Shown one piece after another: positions 24,803 through 33,537 of a stretch of 64,000 bases of DNA. The notes beneath the pieces are model-generated. The model saw nothing but the letters and a program-made list of their open reading frames with translations, did not search any database and was not told the origin of the DNA. The position numbers were made by a program, and so were the translations under genes. The stretch's first letter is position 1, and each line of letters begins with the position of its first letter. Where the stretch lies: NCBI GenBank assembly GCA_947168395.1, contig CAMVLT010000002.1:124001-188000 (forward strand), given 5' to 3'. The stretch is from an uncultured Prevotellaceae bacterium (GTDB lineage: Bacteria; Bacteroidota; Bacteroidia; Bacteroidales; Bacteroidaceae).

Positions 24803-24810
24803 TACCTTTG
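24803..24810 (+). promoter_or_regulatory. TACCTTTG promoter with no gene behind it
   Basis: TACCTTTGCA with TTG at 24781-24783, spaced 19 bases: a complete Bacteroidetes promoter in a region without an open reading frame. It starts the candidate RNA 24811-25072. Confidence 0.65.
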
Positions 24811-25072
24811 CATCGTCAAAAGGAAACAGACATTAAGGTATTAGTAGTTAGGTAAAAAGTAGTTTAAGGTATTAGTTAAGGTAAAAAGGATTGCTTCATA
24901 GGTATTTGATAAGGTAAAAGATTGTAAGAAAGTAAGGGTAATAGAAAAAGATTGTAATAAGGATAACGTGATCGCGTCGTGAGACGGCCGTCACATTTTC
25001 AGAAAAGGTTTTTAGTTATTTAATATGATGTGTGCGGTTCGCAGGCAGAGGCCTGAGAGCCGCATTTCTTGT
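24811..25072 (+). ncRNA. Candidate non-coding RNA or orphan leader
   Basis: Within the 24675-25250 gap there is a full promoter and no coding potential. The transcript would carry imperfect tandem units of the type AAGGTATTAGTTAAGGTAAA (24835-24960), a G/C hairpin near 24972-24995, and a terminal two-step hairpin: TGCGGTT (25033-25039) / AGCCGCA (25058-25064) with inner CAGGC/GCCTG, then a T-rich tail. The locus at 50414-50595 has the same order of parts. No Rfam family can be assigned by eye. Confidence 0.45.
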
Positions 25073-25149
25073 TCGACGGGTAGGCGTACAGACGGTAAAG
25101 CGATGCATTAGTCGTGAGTGAGCCGTCAACACCCTCCTTTAAACCTGAT

Positions 25150-25210
25150 ATTCCCCCCGTGGGAACATGAAGTTCCCCCTATGGGAACCTGATGTTCCCC
25201 CCATGGGAAT
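25150..25210. repeat. Three tandem TTCCCC..GGGAA palindromes
   Basis: Three units of TTCCCCCnRTGGGAA spaced 22-23 bases apart, followed by GTTTGCCGTACCC and AGCTTAGGGTAAC, motifs shared with intergenic repeat copies A and B. It sits just beyond the 3' end of the cyclophilin gene. Confidence 0.75.
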
Positions 25211-25250
25211 AAAACGTTTGCCGTACCCTTACTCCGACTTACCCCAAAGC

Positions 25251-25949
25251 TTAGGGTAACTTTGGTGAGCGTCGGGCACGGAGGATGCGGACGTCGTAGA
25301 CGGGACGGTCGTTGTCGTCGGTGTCCTTGCGCTGGATGCGGTCGACGATGTCCATGCCTTCGACGACCTCGCCGAAGACGGTGTACTGTCCGTCAAGGTG
25401 GGGAGTACCGCCGATGCGGCGGTAGGTGCTGATTTGTTCGGGTGTGAGCTTCACCTGGTTGTTGGTAAGGGTGTCGAGCCGCAGCTGTACCTGCTTGAGC
25501 GTGGCTGTGGAGAGGGTCTTACGGCAGACGATGTAGAACTGGCAGGCACTGGAGCGGCGCTCGGGGTTGACGTCGTCGCCTTCGCGGGCAGCCGCTACGA
25601 CTCCACGGCGGTGGTAGATGTCGGGCAGTCGGAACTCAGGCTCTATGGTGTAGCCGAGGTCGCCTTCGCCCAGTTCGGCGCCAGGTTCAGCATGGCGGCT
25701 GTCGGGGTCGCCCGCCTGTATCATGAAGTTGCTGATGACGCGGTGGAAGAGTAGCGAGTCGTAGAAGTGCTCGTCGACCAGCCGCAGGAAGTTGTCGCGG
25801 TGGCGGGGCGTCTCGTTGTAGAGGGCGATGCGGATGTTGCCCTCGGTGGTTTCGAGAAGTACCTCGGGGCGGGGTTGGGACTGGGCTTGGGCGACATGGT
25901 ATGTCGCCATACAGGACAGGAGGAGTAGGAGGGGGAGGTAGTGCTTCAT
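25251..25949 (-). CDS. Exported cyclophilin-type peptidyl-prolyl isomerase
   Basis: 232 residues with a signal peptide (..CMATYHVAQAQ); assists folding of exported proteins. Cyclophilin landmarks are TTEGNIRIALYNETPRHRDNF, LLFHRVISNFMIQAGDP (with the catalytic Arg in FHRVI), SSACQFYIV and GQYTVFGEVVEGMDIVDRI. An insertion between the FYIV and GQYTVFG strands (about 40 residues) is common in Bacteroidetes versions. Co-oriented with the MATE gene, 8 bases downstream of its stop, so in the same transcript. Confidence 0.93.
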   Translation of the reverse strand: MKHYLPLLLLLSCMATYHVAQAQSQPRPEVLLETTEGNIRIALYNETPRHRDNFLRLVDEHFYDSLLFHRVISNFMIQAGDPDSRHAEPGAELGEGDLGYTIEPEFRLPDIYHRRGVVAAAREGDDVNPERRSSACQFYIVCRKTLSTATLKQVQLRLDTLTNNQVKLTPEQISTYRRIGGTPHLDGQYTVFGEVVEGMDIVDRIQRKDTDDNDRPVYDVRILRARRSPKLP

Positions 25950-25957
25950 ATTCGGGG

Positions 25958-27331
25958 TTATTGGTCAATGTCTTTTTGCCAGTTGCCTCGGCAGAGGCGG
26001 AGCAGGAAGATGAGGCCTCGGAAGGCCAGTTCGATGGCCATAGCGGTCCAGACGCCGCGCAGTCCGAAGCGGGGGGCGAGCGTGGCGGCGAGGGTGAGGC
26101 GGACGGCCCACATGGAGGCGAGACTCATGGCGGAGGGGATGATAGTGTCGGCAGCGCCGATGAATACGCCGTTGCAGACGATGGATGCGGCAAACAGCGG
26201 CTCGGCCCACGCTTCGATGCGGAGTACGTCGGCACCCAGGGCAATGATTTCGTCGACGGGCGACATGATGGCCATCAGTTCGGGGGCGAACACCCACATC
26301 AGTACCCCCATGAAGGTCATGACGGCGATGCCCAGTCCGACGGACATGTAGGCGAACGAGCGGGTGAGCAGCCGCTGTCCGGCACCGATGCCCTGTCCGA
26401 CGAGGGTCGTGGCAGCCTCGGCAATGCCGAAGCCCGGCATATAGCAGAGACTCTCGACGGTGATGGCCAGCGAGTGGGCGGCAATGGCGACGGTGCCGAG
26501 TGGTGCGACGATGATGGTGCTGACAATCTGGGCACCGCCCATGAGCATGTGCTGCAGTCCCATCGGTGCCCCAATCTTGATTGCCGTCGTAACGGTATCT
26601 GATTTGGGCTTGAAGGGCCCTGGCCGGCCTTTCAATGCGAGCATCTTCGACCTGACCAGCAGGAAGTAGAGCATCAGGGCCGCTGTGACCAGCTCGGCCA
26701 GGCCTGTTCCCATAGCGGCTCCCTTGACTCCCATGTCCAATATATATATAAATAGGTAATTGAAGCAGACATCCATCACGCACATGCCGATATTGAGGAT
26801 GCTGGGAATCTTCATATTGCCCGAACACTTCAGCATGGAACCAGCCAAGCCCTCCATCTGGAAGAAGATGCCGCAGATGCCGATGATGGCAAAATAGAGT
26901 GAGGCATCCGAGGCTATGTCGTCGGTGCCGCCGAGCCAGTAGGGCAGGGGGTGGCTGATGGCAATGGCCGTCAGGGAAATCATGACGGCCCAGATGAAGC
27001 AGCAGACGAGCGACTGGCGTAGCACCCTTCGGGCAGCCTCGAAGTCGCTGGCCCCGATGAAGTGAGCCACCTGCACCGAGAATCCCAGATTGGCAGCCGA
27101 GGCCAGTCCGCCCATGAGCCAGCCGGTGGTCTCGACCAGTCCGATGGAAGCCGAGGCCTTGGCCCCCAGATGTCCCACCATTGACGCATCGATGAAGAAC
27201 ATCACCGTTGCCGATATCTGCGCCAGGATGCTGGGCAGACTGAGGCTGACGATGAGCCTTAGCTTCTCGCCCTGAGTCATCGTGCGGCCTTCGCGGATGT
27301 AGGCCAGTAGTTCTTCGCTGTTTTTTGCCAT
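25958..27331 (-). CDS. MATE family multidrug efflux transporter
   Basis: 457 residues with twelve predicted transmembrane helices in two similar halves. Family features are LPSILAQISATVMFFIDASMVG near residue 33, the LGAKASASIG turn and, in the second half, GAPMGLQHMLMGGAQIVS and GQGIGAG. It exports cationic or amphipathic compounds using Na+ or H+. The promoter box TATCTTTG is at 27352-27359, about 20 bases before the ATG. Confidence 0.93.
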   Translation of the reverse strand: MAKNSEELLAYIREGRTMTQGEKLRLIVSLSLPSILAQISATVMFFIDASMVGHLGAKASASIGLVETTGWLMGGLASAANLGFSVQVAHFIGASDFEAARRVLRQSLVCCFIWAVMISLTAIAISHPLPYWLGGTDDIASDASLYFAIIGICGIFFQMEGLAGSMLKCSGNMKIPSILNIGMCVMDVCFNYLFIYILDMGVKGAAMGTGLAELVTAALMLYFLLVRSKMLALKGRPGPFKPKSDTVTTAIKIGAPMGLQHMLMGGAQIVSTIIVAPLGTVAIAAHSLAITVESLCYMPGFGIAEAATTLVGQGIGAGQRLLTRSFAYMSVGLGIAVMTFMGVLMWVFAPELMAIMSPVDEIIALGADVLRIEAWAEPLFAASIVCNGVFIGAADTIIPSAMSLASMWAVRLTLAATLAPRFGLRGVWTAMAIELAFRGLIFLLRLCRGNWQKDIDQ

Positions 27332-27351
27332 GCTTGAGGTGTTAGCGGGTG

Positions 27352-27359
27352 CAAAGATA
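27352..27359 (-). promoter_or_regulatory. TATCTTTG promoter box for MATE-cyclophilin
   Basis: Perfect box on minus followed by GCACCC; divergent from the PUL promoter at 27474. Confidence 0.7.
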
Positions 27360-27473
27360 CGAAAAAAATATGATGATACAAAAACAAAAGCCCATGAAAC
27401 GTATTTCGCGTACCTATTAACATAAAGAAAAGCCTATCTGACAAACGCGAATGTGTTTTTCGCGGATTATTCG

Positions 27474-27481
27474 TAACTTTG
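27474..27481 (+). promoter_or_regulatory. TAACTTTG promoter box at the head of the PUL
   Basis: TAACTTTGCACCC, 70 bases before the first fasciclin gene. No other strong box is visible between the genes up to 45378, suggesting one long transcript. Confidence 0.7.
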
Positions 27482-27551
27482 CACCCGATAAATAACTACT
27501 ACTTCGACGATACGGAAATAAACATAAATAAACAAGAAACTCAACAAACGT

Positions 27552-30164
27552 ATGAAAACCGAAAAACGATTCTGGAGGCGTGGCCGGCATTTGATGCTGG
27601 CAGCCGGAGTGCTGTTGGCTGGTGGAAGCGGTTTGGGTTCGTGCTCACAGTACGACTTGGATGAGAAGACCCCCGACGGGTGGAATTCGAGCATTTACAG
27701 TTGGCTTGACGAACAAGGCACCTTCACCAACACAGTACGGATGATTGACGATCTTGGCTATCGCGATGTGCTGGCCAAGACAGGTTCGAAGACGCTCTTT
27801 GTGGCCGATGACGCTGCATACGAGCGGTTTTACCGTAACAACGAGTGGGGAGTACGCAGCTACGACCAGCTGTCGACCTCACAGAAGAAGATGCTGCTCT
27901 TTGGCAGTATGATTGACAACAGCTTCCAGGTGCAGGCCCTCTCCAGCACCGAGGGTCCTGTCGAGGGTAATTGCATGCGCCGTCAGTCGTCGCTCTCTAT
28001 CTACGACACCGTACCGGTGATGCACAGGGACGACATACCCGATGCCATATACTGGCGGAGCTACCGTGACCGCGACAACCTGGTAGTGATGCACGACATG
28101 ACTCCGACACCCCTGATTCACTTCATCGAGCGTCACATGTCAAACAAGCAGATTACCAACGAGGACTACGACTTCCTGTTCAATCACACCACCCACCGCC
28201 AGAGTGGCGACGCCTCGGTCAACGGATCACAGATTGTGGAGCAGAACATCCGTTGTCTGAACGGCTTCATCAACCGCATGAGCGAGGTGATGACACCGCT
28301 GCCCAACATGGCCGATATCATCAACAGCAAGAAGAACACCAGCACCTTTGCCCACTTGCTGGAGCGCTACTCCGTGCTGGACTACTGCGGCGACGAGGTG
28401 ACCCGTTCCTACAATGCCAACCGTGGAACGGAAGTAGACTCGGTGTTCCAGCTGCGCTACTTCGCCAAGCGTTCGCAGGGCGGACGCGAGTTCACCTCTA
28501 CCCACAACCAGAAGAGTCAGGCCAACGGCGAGCTGCCGTTCGATCCGGGATGGAACAGCTACTTCATCGTGTCGAGCGAAGGTAACGAGACCGCCCTTCA
28601 GCAGGACATGGCCGTGATGCTGGTACCCAGCAACGAGGCTTTGAACGACTATTGGGAGAATGGTGCCGGTGCTGCGCTCCGCAAGAGCTTCGGCTCCTGG
28701 GACAACGTCCCCTATTCCACGCTGACGGAGTTCCTGAAGGCCAACATGCTGTCGTCGTTCATCAGTAGCGTGCCCAGCAAGTTCCAGTACATCCTGAACG
28801 ATGCCGCCGACCCCATGGGTATCACGGAAGAGCACATCGACTCGGTGTGGTTGGCCTGCAACGGTGCCGTCTATCTGACCAACCACGTCTTTACGCCCAC
28901 TTCGTTCGTGAGTGTGATGTATCCCACGGTGGTTGACCAGAACATGAGCATCATCCACTGGGCCATCGAACAGCTGAACTACGGTGCCTACCTGAACTCG
29001 CTGAACTCGCGCTACAGCTTCTTCCTGCCTTCAAATGGTGCCTTGTTAGAGTACATCGACCCCGTGTCGTATGGCAAGCCCCAGCGCCAGCTGCTGCGCT
29101 TCCACTACGATCCCAGCAAGAAGAACAATGAGGTGTATGCCAGCATCCATAATATTGACCCTGAGACGGGTATTGCCGGCGACTCCATCGGCGTTTATAC
29201 CAACAGCGGCGGCAAGAGTCTGGACGGCAACCCCATCCTGAACCGCCTGTATAATATCCTCGACGACCATGTGGTCATCGGCGACGTGGAGGATGGTCAT
29301 GAGTACTACCGCACCAAGGGCGGCTCCACGCTGCGTGTACGCAATGTAAGTCAGGGTGCCCAGGGTATGTTGGTAGAAGGTAGCCGTCAGGTGAACGGCG
29401 AGACACCTTCGGTTCCCGTCAACTACGTGTATGACCAGACCAACGGCGGTAACGGTAAGACCTACATCCTGGAGCAGGGGCCCGTGCTGGGTACTCGCCA
29501 GACGGTGTTCAACCTGCTGGGTCAGCACCCCGAGTTCAGCCGTTTCCGCGAACTGTTGGAAGGCAGCGACCTGTTGGAGACCATCCACGACGGACGCTTT
29601 GCTTGCAGCGACACGTGCATCAGCGTGTTCAATAACTTCCACTATACCATCTACGTTCCCACCAACGAGAGCATCGACGCGCTGATAGCCGCCAAGAAGC
29701 TGCCCACGTGGGACGATGTGGCTGTGCTTGACACCCTCTCAGGCGAACAGAAGGAGAAGGCCCAACTGTATACGCGCCAAATTAACGAGTTCCTGCGCTA
29801 TCACATTCAGGACAATGCCCTTTTCATCGGTGCCGACAACACTACGGGCAATGATGCCGCCAATGCCGACGGCACCAGCACCACAGAGTTTGAGACGGCC
29901 TTCATTGATAAGAAGAGCAAGACCTTCAACAAGCTGGCTATCACCACCGACAAGGCTGGCAGCAGCATTTCCGTCAGGGACAAGGCCGGCAACACCCGCC
30001 ATGTGATGACTGACAGGAACGGCCTGTACAACCTGATGGCCCGTGAGTATACTTATAACTCCTCGTCGAAGAGCAGCGCCACGATTATCCACAACTCATC
30101 ATCGGCTGTTATTCATTTGATTGACGGACCACTGCTTGTGGGCGATGCCGAAAATGATAAATGA
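27552..30164 (+). CDS. Fasciclin (FAS1) domain lipoprotein, first of the PUL
   Basis: 870 residues. The N-terminus is an extended signal with a lipobox-like SGLGSCSQ, so probably surface- or periplasm-anchored. At least three FAS1-like segments are visible: SWLDEQGTFTNTVRMIDDLG..KTLFVADDAAYERF near residue 50, AIEQLNYGAYLNSLNSRYSFFLPSNGAL near 475, and LLGQHPEFSRFRELLEGSDL..YTIYVPTNESIDALI near 650. FAS1 domains mediate adhesion, and in Bacteroidetes PULs they appear as surface glycan-binding-type accessories; the ligand here is unknown. It opens an operon with SusC and SusD following. Confidence 0.85.
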   Translation: MKTEKRFWRRGRHLMLAAGVLLAGGSGLGSCSQYDLDEKTPDGWNSSIYSWLDEQGTFTNTVRMIDDLGYRDVLAKTGSKTLFVADDAAYERFYRNNEWGVRSYDQLSTSQKKMLLFGSMIDNSFQVQALSSTEGPVEGNCMRRQSSLSIYDTVPVMHRDDIPDAIYWRSYRDRDNLVVMHDMTPTPLIHFIERHMSNKQITNEDYDFLFNHTTHRQSGDASVNGSQIVEQNIRCLNGFINRMSEVMTPLPNMADIINSKKNTSTFAHLLERYSVLDYCGDEVTRSYNANRGTEVDSVFQLRYFAKRSQGGREFTSTHNQKSQANGELPFDPGWNSYFIVSSEGNETALQQDMAVMLVPSNEALNDYWENGAGAALRKSFGSWDNVPYSTLTEFLKANMLSSFISSVPSKFQYILNDAADPMGITEEHIDSVWLACNGAVYLTNHVFTPTSFVSVMYPTVVDQNMSIIHWAIEQLNYGAYLNSLNSRYSFFLPSNGALLEYIDPVSYGKPQRQLLRFHYDPSKKNNEVYASIHNIDPETGIAGDSIGVYTNSGGKSLDGNPILNRLYNILDDHVVIGDVEDGHEYYRTKGGSTLRVRNVSQGAQGMLVEGSRQVNGETPSVPVNYVYDQTNGGNGKTYILEQGPVLGTRQTVFNLLGQHPEFSRFRELLEGSDLLETIHDGRFACSDTCISVFNNFHYTIYVPTNESIDALIAAKKLPTWDDVAVLDTLSGEQKEKAQLYTRQINEFLRYHIQDNALFIGADNTTGNDAANADGTSTTEFETAFIDKKSKTFNKLAITTDKAGSSISVRDKAGNTRHVMTDRNGLYNLMAREYTYNSSSKSSATIIHNSSSAVIHLIDGPLLVGDAENDK

Positions 30165-30272
30165 TAAATGAAAAATGATAAAGACTATGCAGATAACAAA
30201 GAAAAACAATAAGACTGCTCGATGGATACGAGTGATAAGTTTATCATTTATCATTTGTAATTTGTCATTTAG
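30151..30272. repeat. Inverted AAATGATA / TATCATTT micro-repeats around the SusC start
   Basis: AAATGATAAATGATAAATGA (30152-30183) spans the end of the fasciclin gene and the first SusC codons. Its inverse, TTATCATTTATCATTTGTAA (30240-30272), encodes the hydrophobic core of the SusC signal peptide (SLSFIICNLSF). The arms could pair around the initiation region. Confidence 0.8.
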
Positions 30273-33200
30273 CCACGCAGTGGCGCAGAAGGCCGGCGAC
30301 ATCATCAGCGGAACGGTGTCCGACAACTTCGGCCCTGTGATGATGGCCAATGTGGTGGAGCTTGATGCTGCCAACCGTATTGTGGCCTCCGCTCAGACCG
30401 ACATGAGCGGTAACTTCTCGTTCAAGTTGAAGAATCCGAAGGACAAGCTGCGTATCTCGTATGTGGGATACAAGACGGTGACCCTTCCTTTCAACAAGAC
30501 GAAGTTCATTGTGAAGCTGGAGGACGCCACCCAGATCAAGGAGGTGACCGTTACCTCCAGGAAGCGTGCTCAGGGCAGTGGCCTTGCCATTCCGCAGAAA
30601 GAAATATCCACCGCCCGCCAGACCATCGACATGAAGGAGTTCGAGGGACTGGCCATCACGACAGTCGACGAAGCCCTGCAGGGCCGTATTGCCGGTCTTG
30701 ACATCGTGGCCAACTCAGGTAACCTGGGTTCGGGTACTTCGATGCGTCTGCGCGGTGTGTCGAGTATCAATGGTTCCAGCGAGCCGCTCATCGTTGTCGA
30801 CGGCAACGTCTGGGAGACGGGCAACACCGACAACTTCGACTTCTCCTCGGCCAACGACGAGAAGTTTGCCGAGTTGCTGAACGTCAACCCCGAGGACATC
30901 GAGAGCATCGCCGTGCTGAAGGATGCTGCCGCAACGGCCATCTGGGGTTCGCAGGGTGCGAATGGTGTCATCGAAATCAAGACCAAGCGCGGTGCCCGAG
31001 GCAAGACGAAGGTTACCTACAGCCTGCGTCTTACGGCTACCTACCAGCCGGAAGGCATGAAGCTGCTCAACGGTGACGAGTACACCATGATGCTGAAGGA
31101 GGAGTACTTCAATCCCCATCTGCAGTCAGGAGCCAGCGACAACATTGACGAAATCAACTACCGCTCGGGCGGTGAGTTCTCGGAGTACCAGATGTACAAC
31201 GAGAACACCGACTGGGTGGATGCTGTAAAGAAGACCGGCTGGCGCCAAAACCACTATGTGGCCCTGAGCGGTGGTGGTGAGAAAGCCAACTTCCGTATTG
31301 CTGCCGGTTACGACCACGAGACGGGCTCAATCATCAAGCAGCAGCTTGACCGCTTCACCACCCGCGTGGCTCTCGACTACTTCGTCAGCGACCGCATCAA
31401 GATTCAGACCAACGTGGCCCTGACCTATACCGACAACAAGAAGAACTATGCCGACCTGCTCTCGGTGGCCTACCGCCGCATGCCTAACCTGGCTATCTAT
31501 GAGCAGGACAAGGAGGGCAATAGCCTGGGTACCTATTATAATATGCTTCCTACGGTGAGCCAGGTGTTCCGCGAGAATCAGCTCAAGGACTACAACCCTG
31601 TTGCACTGGCCGACCTGGCCAAGAACGAGGAGACGAGCTATAACATCGAACCCGAATTCAAACTGAACTACGAATTGCTGGCCTTCGAGGAAGAGAAGTC
31701 ACGACTGACCTACGAGGGCAAGATTGTGTTCAACATCTTCAACCGCTACAACGACATGTTCCGCCCGCTCTCGCTGAGCACCGGCGGTTGGAGCGCAAGT
31801 GATGCCAACCTGGCCACCAACAATGCTTACAAGAGCTTAGGTATCACCACGACTCACACGCTGACCTTCGTGCCCCACTTCCGCAATCAGGATCACTCGC
31901 TCATGATGATGCTTCGCGGACAGCTCACCGACGGTACCAGTACGAGCCAGAATACCAGCGAGTACGGACTGCCTACCGGCACCATTATCTCTACCAGTGC
32001 TCCGGGTATCATCTCCAGCTTCGGCTCCTCACCCGGTCAGTGGCGTAGTGTCTATCTGACCTATTCGGCCCACTACGCCTACAAAGGCCGCTATGTTGTC
32101 GACTTCTCCGTGCGTCGTGACGGTTCGACGAAGTTTGGTCCCGACCAGCGCTGGGGTAACTTCCCTGCCTTGTCAGGTAAGTGGATTGTCAGCGACGAGC
32201 CTTGGTTCAAGCGTGGCCTGCCGTTCGTCAGTATGCTTGCTCTCCGTCCGGGTTGGGGTATCGTAGGTGCACAGCCTGGCAGCGAAGGACTCTTCTACAG
32301 CAAGTACACAGGTGGTAAGGGTTACATGGACTATGGCTCGGTTTACCAGAGCAACGTTCAGCTGAAGAATCTGAAGTGGGAACAGAAGGAGACCTTCAAC
32401 CTCGGTGTGGACTTCGGCTTCTGGGATGACCGCATCAACGGTAACGTCGAAGTCTACAAGCAGAAGACCACCGACCTGCTGATGGGTAACCGTTCTCTCC
32501 CCAGCAGCTCTGGTTTTTCCTCGCTAGCTTACCAGAACGTAGGTTCAATGGAGAACATCGGTTGGGAGTTCAACTTGAACGGTAATAATATTATTAAGAA
32601 AGGTAAGTTCGGAGTCGACTTCAACATTACCTTCGCCAACAACCGCAACAAGCTTACCGAGATGGACGAGACTGTGCTGGCCTCGCTCAACAGCGACTTC
32701 GACCGCCAGAACGGCAGTTATCTCTCGCGTGTGGAGCTTAACCGTCCCTTGGGCGGTATCTATGGTTTCCGCTACTTAGGCGTCTACCAGTACAGCAAGT
32801 ACTCTGCTGAGGAGGTGCCCGGCGTGAGCGGTCCCAACGCCCCTGTGGCCCGCGACGAGAACGGCAACGTTATTCTCGACAACTATGGCCGCACGAAGCC
32901 GATGGTGTTCTGTTACACCGGTGTGGACGACGAGGACAAGGAGTTCCACGGTGGTGACGCCATCTACGAGGACGTAAATGCCGACGGCCAGATTAACGAG
33001 CTGGATATTGTCTACCTCGGTTCGTCATTACCCAAGTTCACGGGTGGTTTCGGTTTCAAGCTCCATTGGGGACGCCTGACCTGGAACAACCAGTTCAACT
33101 TCCGTTACGGCAATAAGATTATCAATAAGGCACGCATGAATGCCGAGAACATGTACTCCAACAACAACCAGAGCCGTGCCGTGCTGTGGCGCTGGCGTGT

Positions 33201-33519
33201 GGAGGGCGACGTTGCTCCCATTCCCCGTGCACTCTACAACTACGGTTACAACTGGTTAGGCAGCGACCGCTTCGTCGAGGACGGTTCTTTCATCCGTCTG
33301 AATTATACGCAGCTGAGCTATGCACTCCCCATGAAGACGCTGAAGAGCCTGGGACTGAGCCAGCTGAGCCTGTACATCTCTGCTAACAACCTGTTCGTGC
33401 TTACCAAGTACTCGGGAGCTGACCCGGAGGTGGGCTACGGCGGCTATGGTGTCGTGACCGACAATGCTCAGACACCGCGTGCCAAGTCGTTTACCTGTGG
33501 TATTACCGTTTCGTTCTAA
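30175..33519 (+). CDS. SusC/RagA-type TonB-linked outer-membrane transporter 1
   Basis: 1114 residues. Signal peptide ending AVAQ near residue 38 with a core encoded by a micro-repeat; carboxypeptidase-regulatory-like domain (GDIISGTVSDNFGPVMMANV), TonB plug with the SusC signatures LQGRIAGLDIVANSGNLGSG, MRLRGVSSINGSSEPLIVVDG and VLKDAAATAIWGSQGANGVI, then a 22-strand barrel ending ..RAKSFTCGITVSF. It imports oligosaccharides together with SusD. ATG 30187 is an alternative start; both lie in or beside the repeat. SusD follows 18 bases downstream. Confidence 0.95.
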   Translation: MIKTMQITKKNNKTARWIRVISLSFIICNLSFSHAVAQKAGDIISGTVSDNFGPVMMANVVELDAANRIVASAQTDMSGNFSFKLKNPKDKLRISYVGYKTVTLPFNKTKFIVKLEDATQIKEVTVTSRKRAQGSGLAIPQKEISTARQTIDMKEFEGLAITTVDEALQGRIAGLDIVANSGNLGSGTSMRLRGVSSINGSSEPLIVVDGNVWETGNTDNFDFSSANDEKFAELLNVNPEDIESIAVLKDAAATAIWGSQGANGVIEIKTKRGARGKTKVTYSLRLTATYQPEGMKLLNGDEYTMMLKEEYFNPHLQSGASDNIDEINYRSGGEFSEYQMYNENTDWVDAVKKTGWRQNHYVALSGGGEKANFRIAAGYDHETGSIIKQQLDRFTTRVALDYFVSDRIKIQTNVALTYTDNKKNYADLLSVAYRRMPNLAIYEQDKEGNSLGTYYNMLPTVSQVFRENQLKDYNPVALADLAKNEETSYNIEPEFKLNYELLAFEEEKSRLTYEGKIVFNIFNRYNDMFRPLSLSTGGWSASDANLATNNAYKSLGITTTHTLTFVPHFRNQDHSLMMMLRGQLTDGTSTSQNTSEYGLPTGTIISTSAPGIISSFGSSPGQWRSVYLTYSAHYAYKGRYVVDFSVRRDGSTKFGPDQRWGNFPALSGKWIVSDEPWFKRGLPFVSMLALRPGWGIVGAQPGSEGLFYSKYTGGKGYMDYGSVYQSNVQLKNLKWEQKETFNLGVDFGFWDDRINGNVEVYKQKTTDLLMGNRSLPSSSGFSSLAYQNVGSMENIGWEFNLNGNNIIKKGKFGVDFNITFANNRNKLTEMDETVLASLNSDFDRQNGSYLSRVELNRPLGGIYGFRYLGVYQYSKYSAEEVPGVSGPNAPVARDENGNVILDNYGRTKPMVFCYTGVDDEDKEFHGGDAIYEDVNADGQINELDIVYLGSSLPKFTGGFGFKLHWGRLTWNNQFNFRYGNKIINKARMNAENMYSNNNQSRAVLWRWRVEGDVAPIPRALYNYGYNWLGSDRFVEDGSFIRLNYTQLSYALPMKTLKSLGLSQLSLYISANNLFVLTKYSGADPEVGYGGYGVVTDNAQTPRAKSFTCGITVSF

Positions 33520-33537
33520 CATAAAAGGAAAAGAATT

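Noticed and set aside
24811..25072. tRNA or tmRNA in the rsmA-cyclophilin gap
   Set aside because: No cloverleaf, no T-loop GTTCRANYC with matching stems and no CCA-type end; kept only as a candidate RNA.
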